Source: Chryseosolibacter sp964551035
Lineage (GTDB): Bacteria; Bacteroidota; Bacteroidia; Cytophagales; Cyclobacteriaceae
Assembly: GCA_964551035.1 (NCBI GenBank)
Contig: CAZKBK010000006.1
Span: 88,009-152,008 of the forward strand
Length of the DNA: 64,000 nucleotides
Direction of reading: 5' to 3'
The stretch's first letter is position 1. The number at the start of each line of letters is the position of its first letter. Of this stretch, positions 26,577 to 34,866 are shown piece after piece. The position numbers and the translations under genes were made by a program. The notes below the pieces were generated by a model that was not told where the DNA came from, did no database searches, and was given only the letters and a program-made list of their open reading frames with translations.

Positions 26577-26647
26577 CCGCTCTTAGCTCTTAGCTCTCTG
26601 CTCTCCGCTGTTAGCTCTCTGCTCTCAGCTCTTAGCTCTCTAGGCTC
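26577..26647. repeat. Right heptamer array (TAGCTCT-type) of the four-helix-bundle element
   Basis: About ten units of TAGCTCT, TGCTCTC and CAGCTCT type, the reverse complement of the left array. It ends directly at the stop codon of the LytTR regulator gene (26648). The gap 26462-26576 between gene and array holds the presumed promoter region and nothing else that I recognise. Confidence 0.8.
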
Positions 26648-27391
26648 CTAAACCACTTTCTTCCTGATCAGCTTCGCGTACGTACGGCTTACCGGAAAGC
26701 TCTTCCCGTTCTGCATCTTTACGACCATCCCGCCGTTGAAATGCTTTTCAATTTCCTTGAGCGCATTGATGTTGATGATCGTACTTCTGTGCACACGGAT
26801 GAACATTTCCGGGTTGAGTATCTCCTCCAACTTGCCGATCCCCGAAGAACTGACGAACTGGTCGTTCTTGGTAGTGAGGATGGTGTAATCACCGGAGGCT
26901 TCAAGGTACACGATCTCCTCGACGGGCAGGTTGAGCAACTTCTCTGATTTCTGCACGAAGATGTGGGAGTCATAGGAAGACTTGTTGTCGGTCTTGATGC
27001 TGCGAAGCAATTCACCGACGTTGTTCTGTTCAAGTTTCATCCGGCTGATGGCCCTGTCGATCGCCGCCCTGAAACGTTCCTGGTCCAACGGCTTGAGGAG
27101 GTAATCCACCGCATTCTTCTCAAACGCGCGGATGGCGTATTGATCATATGCCGTGCAAAAAATAACAAAGGGATCGTGCGTGATCTCATCCAGCACGTCA
27201 AAGCCCGTCATGCCCGGCATCTGGACGTCGAGGAAGACGAGATCCGGTTTGAGTTTATCAATCACCTCGACGGCATCCTTGCCTTTCGCCGCCTCCCCTA
27301 CGACCTGAATATTCGGCATCTGTTGCAGATATTCGGTAAGGAGGTCGCGGGCTAACTTTTCATCATCTACGATTACACAGGTAATGTTCAT
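26648..27391 (-). CDS. LytTR-family response regulator
   Basis: A 247-residue regulator starting at the ATG at 27391 (MNITCVIVDDEKLARDLL), the usual start for this family; an earlier in-frame start at 27427 adds 12 residues unlike the family. The receiver domain has Asp55 (LVFLDVQMPG) and FCTAYDQYAIRAFE; the C-terminal LytTR DNA-binding domain (about 145-247) shows YLEASGDYTILTT, FIRVHRSTIININ and FPVSRTYAKLIRK. The sensor kinase gene lies upstream with a gap of 139 bases that contains a degenerate repeat. LytTR proteins bind direct repeats to control envelope or metabolic genes. The target is unknown. Confidence 0.93.
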   Translation of the reverse strand: MNITCVIVDDEKLARDLLTEYLQQMPNIQVVGEAAKGKDAVEVIDKLKPDLVFLDVQMPGMTGFDVLDEITHDPFVIFCTAYDQYAIRAFEKNAVDYLLKPLDQERFRAAIDRAISRMKLEQNNVGELLRSIKTDNKSSYDSHIFVQKSEKLLNLPVEEIVYLEASGDYTILTTKNDQFVSSSGIGKLEEILNPEMFIRVHRSTIININALKEIEKHFNGGMVVKMQNGKSFPVSRTYAKLIRKKVV

Positions 27392-27469
27392 CGGGATAGC
27401 GTTTATAGTTGGTTGGTTTGAAAACAAATGTTCTTAACGTCTTCGGGTCTTCACGGCTGTAATTCGCAG

Positions 27470-27516
27470 GGTAGTCACCGAGGCACGTTGCCACAAAATC
27501 ACCTAGGCACAAAGGA
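27470..27516. repeat. CACNNAGGCACAAAGG-type repeat between LytS-like and LytTR genes
   Basis: The segment contains CACCGAGGCACGTTGCCAC, then AAAATCACCTAGGCACAAAG, two related units of about 25 bases. It resembles the sequence at 17843-17870. It interrupts an otherwise close kinase-regulator gene pair. Confidence 0.45.
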
Positions 27517-27530
27517 ACCATGAAACAGTT

Positions 27531-28646
27531 TCATCCGGCTGCCTTGGTCAGTTTTTCCACCTCATCCTGCTGTCTCCTGGTCTCGTCGATCGGGATGAAG
27601 AAACTCACGGAGTATCCCCACTCGTTCGAGCGCACGCGCAACCCCGCCCCGGCGCCGAAAATGCTTTTCAGTCGTTGGTCCGTATTTCTAAGCCCCACGC
27701 CACTACCACTATCCATCACTTTCTTAGCCTTCGTCCCGAGGCCATCGTCCTTCACTTCAAAGAAGATCATGTTATTGAAGCGCTTGATCGTGAGCACGAT
27801 GGTCCCGCCCTCTTCTTTGGGCGCAATGCCATACTTCACGGAGTTCTCGACCAGCGGCTGCAGGATCATCGGGGGAATAAATACCCCCAGGCAGGAGAAA
27901 TCAACCTGCTTTACAAACTTCAATCGGTCGCCGAACCGCACCTGCTGGATGCGAATATAGTTATCAATAAAATCCAATTCATGGATGAGCCGCACCATCT
28001 GATCGCCATGAGAATCCAGTGCGTAGCGGAAAATATCGGAAAGTTGGGTGATCACCCTGCGCGCCTGCTCCTTGCTGGAGCCGATCAGCGTGTTGATCGA
28101 ATTCAGCGTATTGAAAAGAAAATGCGGATTGATCTGTGACTTCAAAAGGGAGATCTGCATTTCACGGTTCTTGAGCGCAAGCTCACTTTTTTCGCTCTCC
28201 TGATTCTGTACATTCTCAAAATACCGGATCACGTAATAGACGGCGATAATGATGATATACTGGTCATGAACATGGAGCCCTTCCCAACTCAGCAGGCGCT
28301 TGAGGTGCCCTTTCCAGTTTTCGAAATAAGTATAGCCTTCAACGTAGTCTTCGATATAGTACGACAGGGTTCCCACCACGAGAAAGTACAGCGTAACGCC
28401 AACGACATGCCCGGCTACCTGGATGTAGACATTGTACTTAAACAGGAAATTGCAGTAGAAATAAATCCCCACAATCAAAATACAAAGCGCTTCGAAGAGG
28501 TAGAGCGCATTCCAAAAGACAAATTCCTGTGGCGTCGTGAGCTGGTAGCGAATAATCGATCCGACGGCATAATTGACGGCATACCAGAAAATGAGCAACA
28601 GATAGGCCCGTTTCCAGATTGGCGCTATGTTTTCGAGGAATTTCAA
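27531..28646 (-). CDS. LytS/YehU-type sensor histidine kinase (His_kinase family)
   Basis: A 371-residue kinase with four predicted membrane segments in the first ~150 residues and no extracellular domain of size. A coiled coil (SEKSELALKNREMQ) precedes the His_kinase motif LLKSQINPHFLFNTLNSIN, whose histidine is the phosphorylation site. The HATPase part has LQPLVENSVKYGI and DDGLGTK, then VGLRNTDQRL. It pairs with the LytTR regulator downstream. The signal may be membrane state or a small ligand; sequence does not say. Confidence 0.92.
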   Translation of the reverse strand: MKFLENIAPIWKRAYLLLIFWYAVNYAVGSIIRYQLTTPQEFVFWNALYLFEALCILIVGIYFYCNFLFKYNVYIQVAGHVVGVTLYFLVVGTLSYYIEDYVEGYTYFENWKGHLKRLLSWEGLHVHDQYIIIIAVYYVIRYFENVQNQESEKSELALKNREMQISLLKSQINPHFLFNTLNSINTLIGSSKEQARRVITQLSDIFRYALDSHGDQMVRLIHELDFIDNYIRIQQVRFGDRLKFVKQVDFSCLGVFIPPMILQPLVENSVKYGIAPKEEGGTIVLTIKRFNNMIFFEVKDDGLGTKAKKVMDSGSGVGLRNTDQRLKSIFGAGAGLRVRSNEWGYSVSFFIPIDETRRQQDEVEKLTKAAG

Positions 28647-28690
28647 GCCGGTGAAATTGACAATAAAGTTACGGATTGGAAAGGAAAAGC

Positions 28691-28708
28691 GATTAACACG
28701 GGTTAATC
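28691..28708. promoter_or_regulatory. Perfect inverted repeat GATTAAC-n4-GTTAATC
   Basis: Seven-base arms separated by ACGG lie in the divergent region between the LytS-like gene and the secreted protein gene. The symmetry suggests an operator for a dimeric regulator, though the protein that binds it is not evident. Confidence 0.4.
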
Positions 28709-28745
28709 AGCGATAAATATTCAATTTCGAGTGATAACCCTACAT

Positions 28746-28753
28746 TACATTTG
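28746..28753 (+). promoter_or_regulatory. Promoter -7 element of the 28793 gene
   Basis: TACATTTG matches TAnnTTTG. A start near 28758 gives a leader of about 35 bases before the GTG at 28793. Confidence 0.5.
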
Positions 28754-28792
28754 CCGAGTAACTGTTATTAATGATATTCAACCGCTTTTTAC

Positions 28793-30004
28793 GTGAAACA
28801 ACTCCTTTTTATACTGCTCAGTTCCGTGTCGCTCGCCGGATGGTCGCAACAGCTGACCATTTCGGCCCGGGTTCAGGATGCGGAGACCGGCGAGCCCCTC
28901 GGGTTTGCTTCCGTCGGCATCAAAGGGCAAGCGTTCGGTACCATCTCCAACGACTACGGTGAGTTCGACTTTCACTTCCCGGCTGATCACCGCAACGACA
29001 TCCTGGTGATCAGCATGCTGGGATACCGCAATTTCGAGGCCCCGATCTGGACCCTGCTCTCCACGGAAATCCAGGTCATCAAGTTGCATAAGTCGCCGAT
29101 TGTCCTGAAGGAAATCGTCGTGACGGATACGCTCTCGGGCGGTGACGTGCTCCGGATCGCTCTCTCAAGGATCGACCAGAACTACCCGATGCAACCGTTC
29201 ATTTTGGACGGATTTTACCGGGATATCAAAAAGGTGGGCGGTACCTATATTTCCCTTCTTGAAGCAGCGGTCAAGATCTACGACGAAAACTATGAAGAAC
29301 CCCGAAACAAGTACAAACTCAGAGAGCGTGTCAAACTGGTCGAGGTGAGAAAAAGTCTCGGCTACGAAAGCAAATTCACAAAATACTTCGACCAGGTGAA
29401 CCTGCTTGAGGACCTCCTGCTGCATAACAATATTCGCTACCGCCAGATCGAGGCCGACGATGAACTGTTTGCAAACATGAAGCGCGACAAGAATTCCTTC
29501 TACGACAACCATGAAGTCTATGTCGTCTATCACGACGAGTTCTATAACCTGAGGATGTACATTGACAAGGAAGATTTTGCGATCATCCACCTGGAATGGG
29601 CGTACACCACGCCAGGGGAAGAACTGAAAAGAAAAAACGATCTCATCAGCAAGTTCGTCGGCCTGAAAAAAACAATCGGCTTTAGACGGATCAATGGAAA
29701 AATGTATCCCAGTTACATGTACCTGAACTCAAAGGTGAACTGGTACGACATAGCAACCGGCCAACTGAAGTTTGAAACCGAACTCCAGCAACAGTTGCTT
29801 ATCAATCAGGTACACACCAACAGTTCGGAACGCATCACTTCCACGGAACGCATGCGCAACTACGGCTTGCAATATCAGGATCAGCCCTACAACAAAGCGT
29901 TTTGGGATAATTACAATGTGATCAAGGAAACACCCCTCGACCAGGAGGTGCTTGCCGACCTGGAAAGGTACGGCCCGCTGAAAGAGCAGTTCGAAGAGTA
30001 TTGA
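28793..30004 (+). CDS. Secreted CarboxypepD_reg-like domain protein
   Basis: A 403-residue exported protein starting at GTG 28793, since this places a good signal peptide (MKQLLFILLSSVSLAGWSQQ) at the N-terminus. Residues ~20-100 form a CarboxypepD_reg-like beta-sandwich (SARVQDAETGEPLGFASVGI, then GTISNDYGEFDFHF). The remaining ~300 residues are the domain often found behind it in Bacteroidetes, rich in aromatic and charged residues (FILDGFYRDIKKVGG, YHDEFYNLRMYIDKEDFAII). No plug or beta barrel of a TonB receptor follows. Such proteins are probably periplasmic or surface-attached; function is unknown. Confidence 0.82.
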   Translation: MKQLLFILLSSVSLAGWSQQLTISARVQDAETGEPLGFASVGIKGQAFGTISNDYGEFDFHFPADHRNDILVISMLGYRNFEAPIWTLLSTEIQVIKLHKSPIVLKEIVVTDTLSGGDVLRIALSRIDQNYPMQPFILDGFYRDIKKVGGTYISLLEAAVKIYDENYEEPRNKYKLRERVKLVEVRKSLGYESKFTKYFDQVNLLEDLLLHNNIRYRQIEADDELFANMKRDKNSFYDNHEVYVVYHDEFYNLRMYIDKEDFAIIHLEWAYTTPGEELKRKNDLISKFVGLKKTIGFRRINGKMYPSYMYLNSKVNWYDIATGQLKFETELQQQLLINQVHTNSSERITSTERMRNYGLQYQDQPYNKAFWDNYNVIKETPLDQEVLADLERYGPLKEQFEEY

Positions 30005-30007
30005 GAA

Positions 30008-30040
30008 GTTGAGAAGCCAAGAGCTAAGAGCAGAGCGCAA
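30008..30040. repeat. Short AGAGCTA-type array between two convergent genes
   Basis: GTTGAGAAGCCAAGAGCTAA followed by GAGCAGAG is the same wording as the left array at 25988-26075 but with only about four units and no four-helix-bundle gene. It lies in the 45-base gap between convergent stop codons. Confidence 0.6.
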
Positions 30041-30049
30041 AGCGCTGGC

Positions 30050-31243
30050 CTACTTCAGGGTGGCCAGTGTTGCCTTGATGCGCTTCATGGCTTCTTTCAG
30101 GTCGGCTTCGGAGGCAGCGTAGGAAAACCGAATGCAGTTGTTTTCCCCAAATGCGCCGCCGGATACCGTCGAAACGTGGGCTTTCTCCAACAGGAAGAGG
30201 GCAAGATCATCCGCATTGTTGATCGTCGTTGCCCCATCGGATTTGCCGAAGAACGCGCTCACATCGGGGAAAAAGTAAAAAGCACCACGCGGATAGTTGG
30301 CCTTGATGCCGGGGATGTCATTCATGAGTTCGTAAACGATCTCCCGGCGCTTCCGGTATTCATCGACCATTTTAAGCGTTGGGCCCGGCTCACCGGTAAT
30401 GGCTGCAAGGGCAGCGCGTTGGGCGATCGAACAATTCGCCGATGTAATCTGGCCTTGCACCTTGCTGCAACCATCGGCGATCCATTTCGGAGCACAGATA
30501 TATCCCACCCGCCATCCGGTCATTGCAAACCCTTTTGCAAAACCATTCACCGTAATGGTACGCTCGAACATTCCCGGGAGAGAGGCGATACTCAGCCGCT
30601 CATCGGTGAAATTGATATGCTCGTAGATCTCATCGGCGATGACGATAATATTGTGTTTTACAGCCACCGCCGCAATGGCCTCCAATTCCGCCGAGGAAAA
30701 CACGGAGCCTGTCGGGTTACAGGGCGACGAGAAAATCATCAGTCTGGTCTTCGGCGTGATGGCCTTTTCAAACTGCGCGGCCGTTGCCTTGAAATCATTT
30801 TCAATGCCACCGCGTACCATCACGGGCGTCGCCTCCGCCAGCCGAACGAGGGCCTCGTAACTCACCCAGTAGGGTGAAAAGACAATGACTTCATCACCGG
30901 GATTGAGCAGGGCAAGCATGGCGTTGGCAATCGACTGCTTTGCGCCGTTGGACACGACGACGTTCTCCGCCTTGTAGGGAACGTTGTTCTCCTTCTGGTA
31001 TTTCGAAGCAATGGCTTCGCGGAAGTCCGCGTACCCGGCCACCGGAGGATAGGCAAAATATTTGCCGTCATCGATGGCTTTCTTTGCCGCCTCGCAGATG
31101 TGCGCCGGCGTTTTGAAGTCCGGTTCTCCAAGGCTGAGGCTGATGACGTCGATACCCCTGCTCTTGAATTCGCGGGCCCTGGCAGCCATGGCGAGCGTGG
31201 CCGATTCCTGGATGGCGTCGATTCGTTGTGAGAGCTTGTTCAT
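30050..31243 (-). CDS. Pyridoxal-phosphate aminotransferase, aspartate aminotransferase type I-gamma-like
   Basis: A 397-residue fold-type I aminotransferase. It starts MNKLSQRIDAIQESATLAM, typical of bacterial aspartate aminotransferases of the AspB group, with ISLSLGEPDFKTP near 35-47, SNGAKQSI near 100, SSPCNPTGSVF near 170, DEIYEHI near 200 and the PLP lysine in NGFAKGFAMTGWRVGY near 235. Arg residues expected for dicarboxylate binding occur near the C-terminus (IRFSYA). The likely reaction is aspartate plus 2-oxoglutarate to oxaloacetate plus glutamate, or related prephenate transamination. It appears monocistronic. Confidence 0.92.
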   Translation of the reverse strand: MNKLSQRIDAIQESATLAMAARAREFKSRGIDVISLSLGEPDFKTPAHICEAAKKAIDDGKYFAYPPVAGYADFREAIASKYQKENNVPYKAENVVVSNGAKQSIANAMLALLNPGDEVIVFSPYWVSYEALVRLAEATPVMVRGGIENDFKATAAQFEKAITPKTRLMIFSSPCNPTGSVFSSAELEAIAAVAVKHNIIVIADEIYEHINFTDERLSIASLPGMFERTITVNGFAKGFAMTGWRVGYICAPKWIADGCSKVQGQITSANCSIAQRAALAAITGEPGPTLKMVDEYRKRREIVYELMNDIPGIKANYPRGAFYFFPDVSAFFGKSDGATTINNADDLALFLLEKAHVSTVSGGAFGENNCIRFSYAASEADLKEAMKRIKATLATLK

Positions 31244-31361
31244 ATAAGGAAGAAACGAAACTCAAGTTTAAATCTTAATGGCCAAAGTATAAAGCTTCGG
31301 CGCCTTAAAACTTTTCGGCAGGCCAATTCAGGACGTTCCGCGAAGGCGCTAACGTTTGAGT

Positions 31362-31970
31362 TTAGTTAAAAAGGGTCCGACCGGTGATGCTGCGCCCCAG
31401 GGTGATCTCGTCGGCATACTCCAGGTCGCCGCCGACGGGAATTCCCCGGGCGATCGTGCTCACCTTCAACGGCAGGTCTTTGATACGCTTGTTGATGTAG
31501 AACGCTGTGGTGTCACCCTCCATGGTGGGACTGAGGGCAAGGATAACTTCCCTGATCTCGGACTGCCCATGGTTGAGGCGACTTACAAGGGGTTCGATGG
31601 TAAGGTCGGAAGGACCGACACCGTTGACCGGTGAGATCACACCGTTGAGAACATGGTAAAGCCCGGTGTACTGCGCGGTATTTTCGATGGCCATCACGTC
31701 GCGTGTGTCTTCCACCACACACACGATAGTTCGTTCACGACGGTGGCTGGAGCAAATGTGACAAACGTCGTCATCCGAAATGTTATAGCAGTGTTTGCAG
31801 AACCGGATCTGCGTGCGCAGCGCCGTGAGCGCATGGGCAAGGGCAAGCGTATTCTCCTCGCGGCTTTTGATCAGGTGCAACACCAACCGCAGGGCGGTTT
31901 TTTTCCCGATCCCCGGCAGTTTTGAAATCTGAGTTACCGCTTCTTCGATCAGTTTTGAAGGATACTCCAC
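31362..31970 (-). CDS. recR: Recombination mediator RecR
   Basis: A 202-residue RecR protein. The N-terminal helix-hairpin-helix is in LPGIGKKTALRLVLHL (residues 18-33). The zinc finger follows as FCKHCYNISDDDVCHIC (about 57-73), then the Toprim domain with VVEDTRDVMAIE and YHVLNGVISPVNGVGP. With RecO it loads RecA on single-stranded gaps. It lies 29 bases downstream of clpS on the same strand. Confidence 0.97.
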   Translation of the reverse strand: MEYPSKLIEEAVTQISKLPGIGKKTALRLVLHLIKSREENTLALAHALTALRTQIRFCKHCYNISDDDVCHICSSHRRERTIVCVVEDTRDVMAIENTAQYTGLYHVLNGVISPVNGVGPSDLTIEPLVSRLNHGQSEIREVILALSPTMEGDTTAFYINKRIKDLPLKVSTIARGIPVGGDLEYADEITLGRSITGRTLFN

Positions 31971-31999
31971 CCCTGTGTCCTCTTCGTAATGGTATTGGC

Positions 32000-32281
32000 C
32001 TAAAGGATCCGCGCGTCAATTCCCGCCTCGCAGATCGCTTCCCGCATAGGCTTAAGGAAATCAAAAGTACCGGTTTTTACGGCGCATTTGCCGGTGTAGT
32101 GTATGAGCAACGTACACTGCTCCGCCTGTTCCGGCGAGTGCTTGCAAACCCGGACGAGGGTATCGATGACGTGGTCAAAAGTGTTAACATCATCATTGAA
32201 GATCACGAGGTCCATCAGGTCAGTGGTCTCGACCGCCTCCATGACGTCAGAAAATTCTTCCTGTTGATAGGCCGTTTTCAT
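32000..32281 (-). CDS. clpS: ATP-dependent Clp protease adaptor ClpS
   Basis: A 93-residue adaptor that brings N-degron substrates to ClpAP/ClpCP. The family motif is LVIFNDDVNTFDHVI (residues 25-39), followed by a segment with HYTGKCAVKTG that corresponds to the usual H-x2-G-K region lining the N-degron pocket. The promoter -7 box is 23 bases upstream of the ATG. No clpA or clpC gene is in the window. Confidence 0.93.
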   Translation of the reverse strand: MKTAYQQEEFSDVMEAVETTDLMDLVIFNDDVNTFDHVIDTLVRVCKHSPEQAEQCTLLIHYTGKCAVKTGTFDFLKPMREAICEAGIDARIL

Positions 32282-32303
32282 GGCTATGATGATTTTTTCA
32301 CAA

Positions 32304-32311
32304 CAAAAGTA
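32304..32311 (-). promoter_or_regulatory. Promoter -7 element of clpS-recR
   Basis: On the minus strand this is TACTTTTG, an exact TAnnTTTG match. Transcription would start near 32299, about 18 bases before the clpS ATG. Confidence 0.55.
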
Positions 32312-32443
32312 AGGAATTTGAAAAGGATAAAGCCCATATTTACCGAATTCCTTTGTATGTCCCCGAAGATATGCCCTGGTTTTGCATTCCTCTCGCTAAT
32401 TGAATTTATTGCCGCTTCGTTTCCCCACTGAATCATTTGCATC

Positions 32444-33904
32444 ATGACACCCGGACTCGTCGTCACCATTATTGTCGTTTATTTCTGCGTCCTCATCCTC
32501 ATTTCTTACCTCACGTCGAAGGGTGCGAACACAGACACGTTCTTCACCGCCAACCGGCAGTCGCCCTGGTTCCTGGTCGCTTTCGGGATGATCGGCGCAT
32601 CGTTGTCGGGCGTCACATTCATTTCCGTACCGGGCATGGTTGGCAAGATCGGTCTTGGCTATTTCCAGGTGGTGCTCGGATACCTGCTGGGCTACTGGCT
32701 CATCATCGGAATTCTCATGCCATTGTACTACCGGCTCAACCTTGTCTCGATCTATACCTACCTGGAAAAGCGGTTCAGCTTCTGGTCGTACAAGACGGGC
32801 GCGTCGTTCTTCCTCGTATCCCGTACGCTCGGTTCGGCGTTGCGATTGTACCTTGCAGCCACAGTCCTTCAGCTCTTTCTTTTTGATGCGTGGGGCGTGC
32901 CCTTCTTCATCACGGTGGCCACGACGCTGCTCCTTATTTGGGTTTACACGTTCAGGGGTGGCATCAAGACCATTGTTTATACCGACACCTTTCAAACGTT
33001 CTTCCTCGTGTCCGCGGTGGTGATCGCCGTCTGGCAGATCGCCGGCGACCTCGGGCTTTCGTGGTCGGGCCTCTTCAATGCGGTCACCTCGAGTGAATAT
33101 TCCAAAATGTTCTACTTTGACGATGTCAATTCCCCCTGGTACTTCTGGAAGCAGTTTATCGGCGGCGCGCTGATCACGGTGACGATGACGGGAATGGACC
33201 AGGAGATCATGCAGAAGAACCTCACCTGTAAGACCCTCGGCGACGCGCAGAAGAACATGTTCTGGTTTAGCCTCACCCTGGTGGTCGTGAACCTCCTCTT
33301 TCTCACGCTTGGTGTGTTGCTCTATCTCTACAGTGCGGAAAACAATATTCCCATTCCCGCTTCCACAGACGACCTGTTCCCTTCACTGGCCCTCAATAAT
33401 TTCAGCCTGATCGTAGGCATATTCTTCCTGCTGGGTATCACGGCGTCGTCGTACGCGAGCGCGGACTCTGCCCTTGCCGGACTTACCACTTCGTTTTGCA
33501 TTGACTTCCTGAACTTCAAGGACAAGCCGGAGTCAGTGAAAAAACGCCAAAAGTTCATCGTGCACGTGGGCTTTTCCGTGCTGTTTCTCATAGTCATCGT
33601 CATTTTTCGGGAGCTCAATAACCGCAGCGTCATTGATGCGGTGTTGCAAGTTGCGGGGTACACGTACGGACCCCTTCTGGGCCTCTTCACTTTCGGTCTC
33701 TTTACGCGGTTTCAGGTAAAGGACCGACTCGTGCCGGTCGTGTGCGTGCTGGCGCCGCTTTGCTCGTATATGATCAGCCTGAATTCGCAGTCATGGTTTG
33801 ACGGCTACATTTTCAGCTATGAGATCATGGCGGTAAATGGTGCATTGACCTTCCTTGGATTGGTGGCGATCCGGAAAAAAGGTGAGCGTGTTGAACGGCT
33901 TTGA
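32444..33904 (+). CDS. Sodium:solute symporter (SSS family)
   Basis: A 486-residue protein with about 13 membrane segments. SSS-family signatures are GASLSGVTFISVPG near residues 40-53, the RTLGSALRLYLAATVLQLF region, TFRGGIKTIVYTDTFQTF near 170-187, and GITASSYASADSALAGLTTSF near 345-365, where the Na2-site serines are expected. It imports a small solute with sodium. The substrate cannot be told; Bacteroidetes members are often near sialic acid or sugar genes, but none adjoin this one. It is followed by a hairpin. Confidence 0.93.
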   Translation: MTPGLVVTIIVVYFCVLILISYLTSKGANTDTFFTANRQSPWFLVAFGMIGASLSGVTFISVPGMVGKIGLGYFQVVLGYLLGYWLIIGILMPLYYRLNLVSIYTYLEKRFSFWSYKTGASFFLVSRTLGSALRLYLAATVLQLFLFDAWGVPFFITVATTLLLIWVYTFRGGIKTIVYTDTFQTFFLVSAVVIAVWQIAGDLGLSWSGLFNAVTSSEYSKMFYFDDVNSPWYFWKQFIGGALITVTMTGMDQEIMQKNLTCKTLGDAQKNMFWFSLTLVVVNLLFLTLGVLLYLYSAENNIPIPASTDDLFPSLALNNFSLIVGIFFLLGITASSYASADSALAGLTTSFCIDFLNFKDKPESVKKRQKFIVHVGFSVLFLIVIVIFRELNNRSVIDAVLQVAGYTYGPLLGLFTFGLFTRFQVKDRLVPVVCVLAPLCSYMISLNSQSWFDGYIFSYEIMAVNGALTFLGLVAIRKKGERVERL

Positions 33905-33949
33905 CAATGGTCGCACAGGCACCGTTGAATGGTAACGCCATGAAAATCG

Positions 33950-33977
33950 AACAGGCTGCCCTTGCGGACAGCCTGTT
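33950..33977. terminator. Hairpin between convergent genes
   Basis: AACAGGCTG and CAGCCTGTT form a perfect nine-base stem with a ten-base loop, between the symporter gene and the convergent small secreted protein gene. It lacks a long T run, so it may be a bidirectional terminator of modest strength. Confidence 0.5.
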
Positions 33978-34023
33978 GACAGACTAAAACCAACCCCTCA
34001 ATCAAGTCTTCGTAAACAGGGTG

Positions 34024-34326
34024 TTATACCTTCCGGTATTCAAACTCCTCCACGCGTCCATCTTTCGACACCCTGATCGTATACTCGCCTGCTTTCACAT
34101 TTGCGAAATCGACAATCATTTTCCGTTTATGGAGCACTTGCCGCGTCACGACGTCTCCGTTTGAATAAAAGATCTCAACGCTCGCGCCAATAAATTCGCG
34201 ATCCACCTTGATCACGAACAGGCCCTTGTGTTTACTCGGAACAATCTCTACCGGATCATTTCCGGCGGTGGCCTTCGACATGCTCAACACCATGACCACG
34301 CCCAACAATACAACCAATCTCTTCAT
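34024..34326 (-). CDS. Small secreted beta-domain protein, 100 residues
   Basis: The N-terminus is a signal peptide (about 1-21, ending SKATAG). The remaining ~78 residues look like one beta-sandwich domain: FVIKVDREFIGASVEIFYSN, then VVTRQVLHKRKMIVDFANV and GEYTIRVSKDG. The pattern resembles stand-alone domains related to the type IX C-terminal sorting domain. It is monocistronic. Function is unknown and the family assignment is tentative. Confidence 0.7.
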   Translation of the reverse strand: MKRLVVLLGVVMVLSMSKATAGNDPVEIVPSKHKGLFVIKVDREFIGASVEIFYSNGDVVTRQVLHKRKMIVDFANVKAGEYTIRVSKDGRVEEFEYRKV

Positions 34327-34459
34327 TGCGATAAGAACACAAATTCATCATCCAAGATTATGCCGATGTAAGTAAAAAGGCGTTTATCGCGCAATTCATC
34401 GTCATCACAGGGCAGGAGCCTCCGGATTTGGGAGGCTTGATTCTCAATTTGGACAACCG

Positions 34460-34813
34460 TCAAAGTAATTCTGCCGACGGATCCCAAAACACATCTTTGA
34501 AATTCTTCACTTTGTCGTTTTCGACGGTGATCCCCTCCCGTTCGAGGAACCTTTGCATGGTGGTGGGCGTTCTAAAATGGTGTTTGCCGGTCAACAACCC
34601 CGCGCTGTTGACCACCCTATGGGCGGGAACGTTTTTGGGGCACCCGTGCATCGCCCACCCGACCATTCTCGCACTCGATTTCATCCCGAGATATTTGCCA
34701 ATCGCCCCGTAGCTGGTGACGCGTCCGCGCGGAATGAGGCGGGCGACCTCATATACATCCTGGAAAAAATTCGCTGTAGTTTGCTTGTTTTTGTTACGTG
34801 ACACGGCAGACAA
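34460..34813 (-). CDS. Alkyltransferase-like (ATL) protein of the MGMT family
   Basis: About 117 residues if read from the TTG at 34813; a GTG at 34804 (MSRNKNKQTTANFF) is an equally likely start. The DNA-binding half of O6-alkylguanine-DNA alkyltransferase is present: VARLIPRGRVTSYGAIGKYL, SARMVGWAMHGCP and VPAHRVVNSAGLLTGK. In true MGMT the acceptor motif is PCHR; here it is PAHR, so the reactive cysteine is replaced by alanine. ATL proteins bind alkylated bases and hand them to nucleotide excision repair rather than removing the alkyl group. It is divergent from, and its 5' end crowds, the next gene. Confidence 0.85.
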   Translation of the reverse strand: MSAVSRNKNKQTTANFFQDVYEVARLIPRGRVTSYGAIGKYLGMKSSARMVGWAMHGCPKNVPAHRVVNSAGLLTGKHHFRTPTTMQRFLEREGITVENDKVKNFKDVFWDPSAELL

Positions 34814-34866
34814 TCATGTTCTTGCTAAATTTACAGTCTGTTTCGATATACCATAGACCTGTTACT

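Noticed and set aside
25988..26647. CRISPR array
   Set aside because: The units are 7 bases with no spacers of regular length and no cas genes are near.
30176..30877. A 233-codon frame opposite the aminotransferase gene
   Set aside because: It is antisense to a gene with all PLP-enzyme motifs and has no motif of its own.
34798..34866. ATG start of the Ig-like protein at 34798
   Set aside because: It places a hydrophilic segment before a clear signal peptide and runs into the start of the divergent ATL gene; GTG 34867 fits better.
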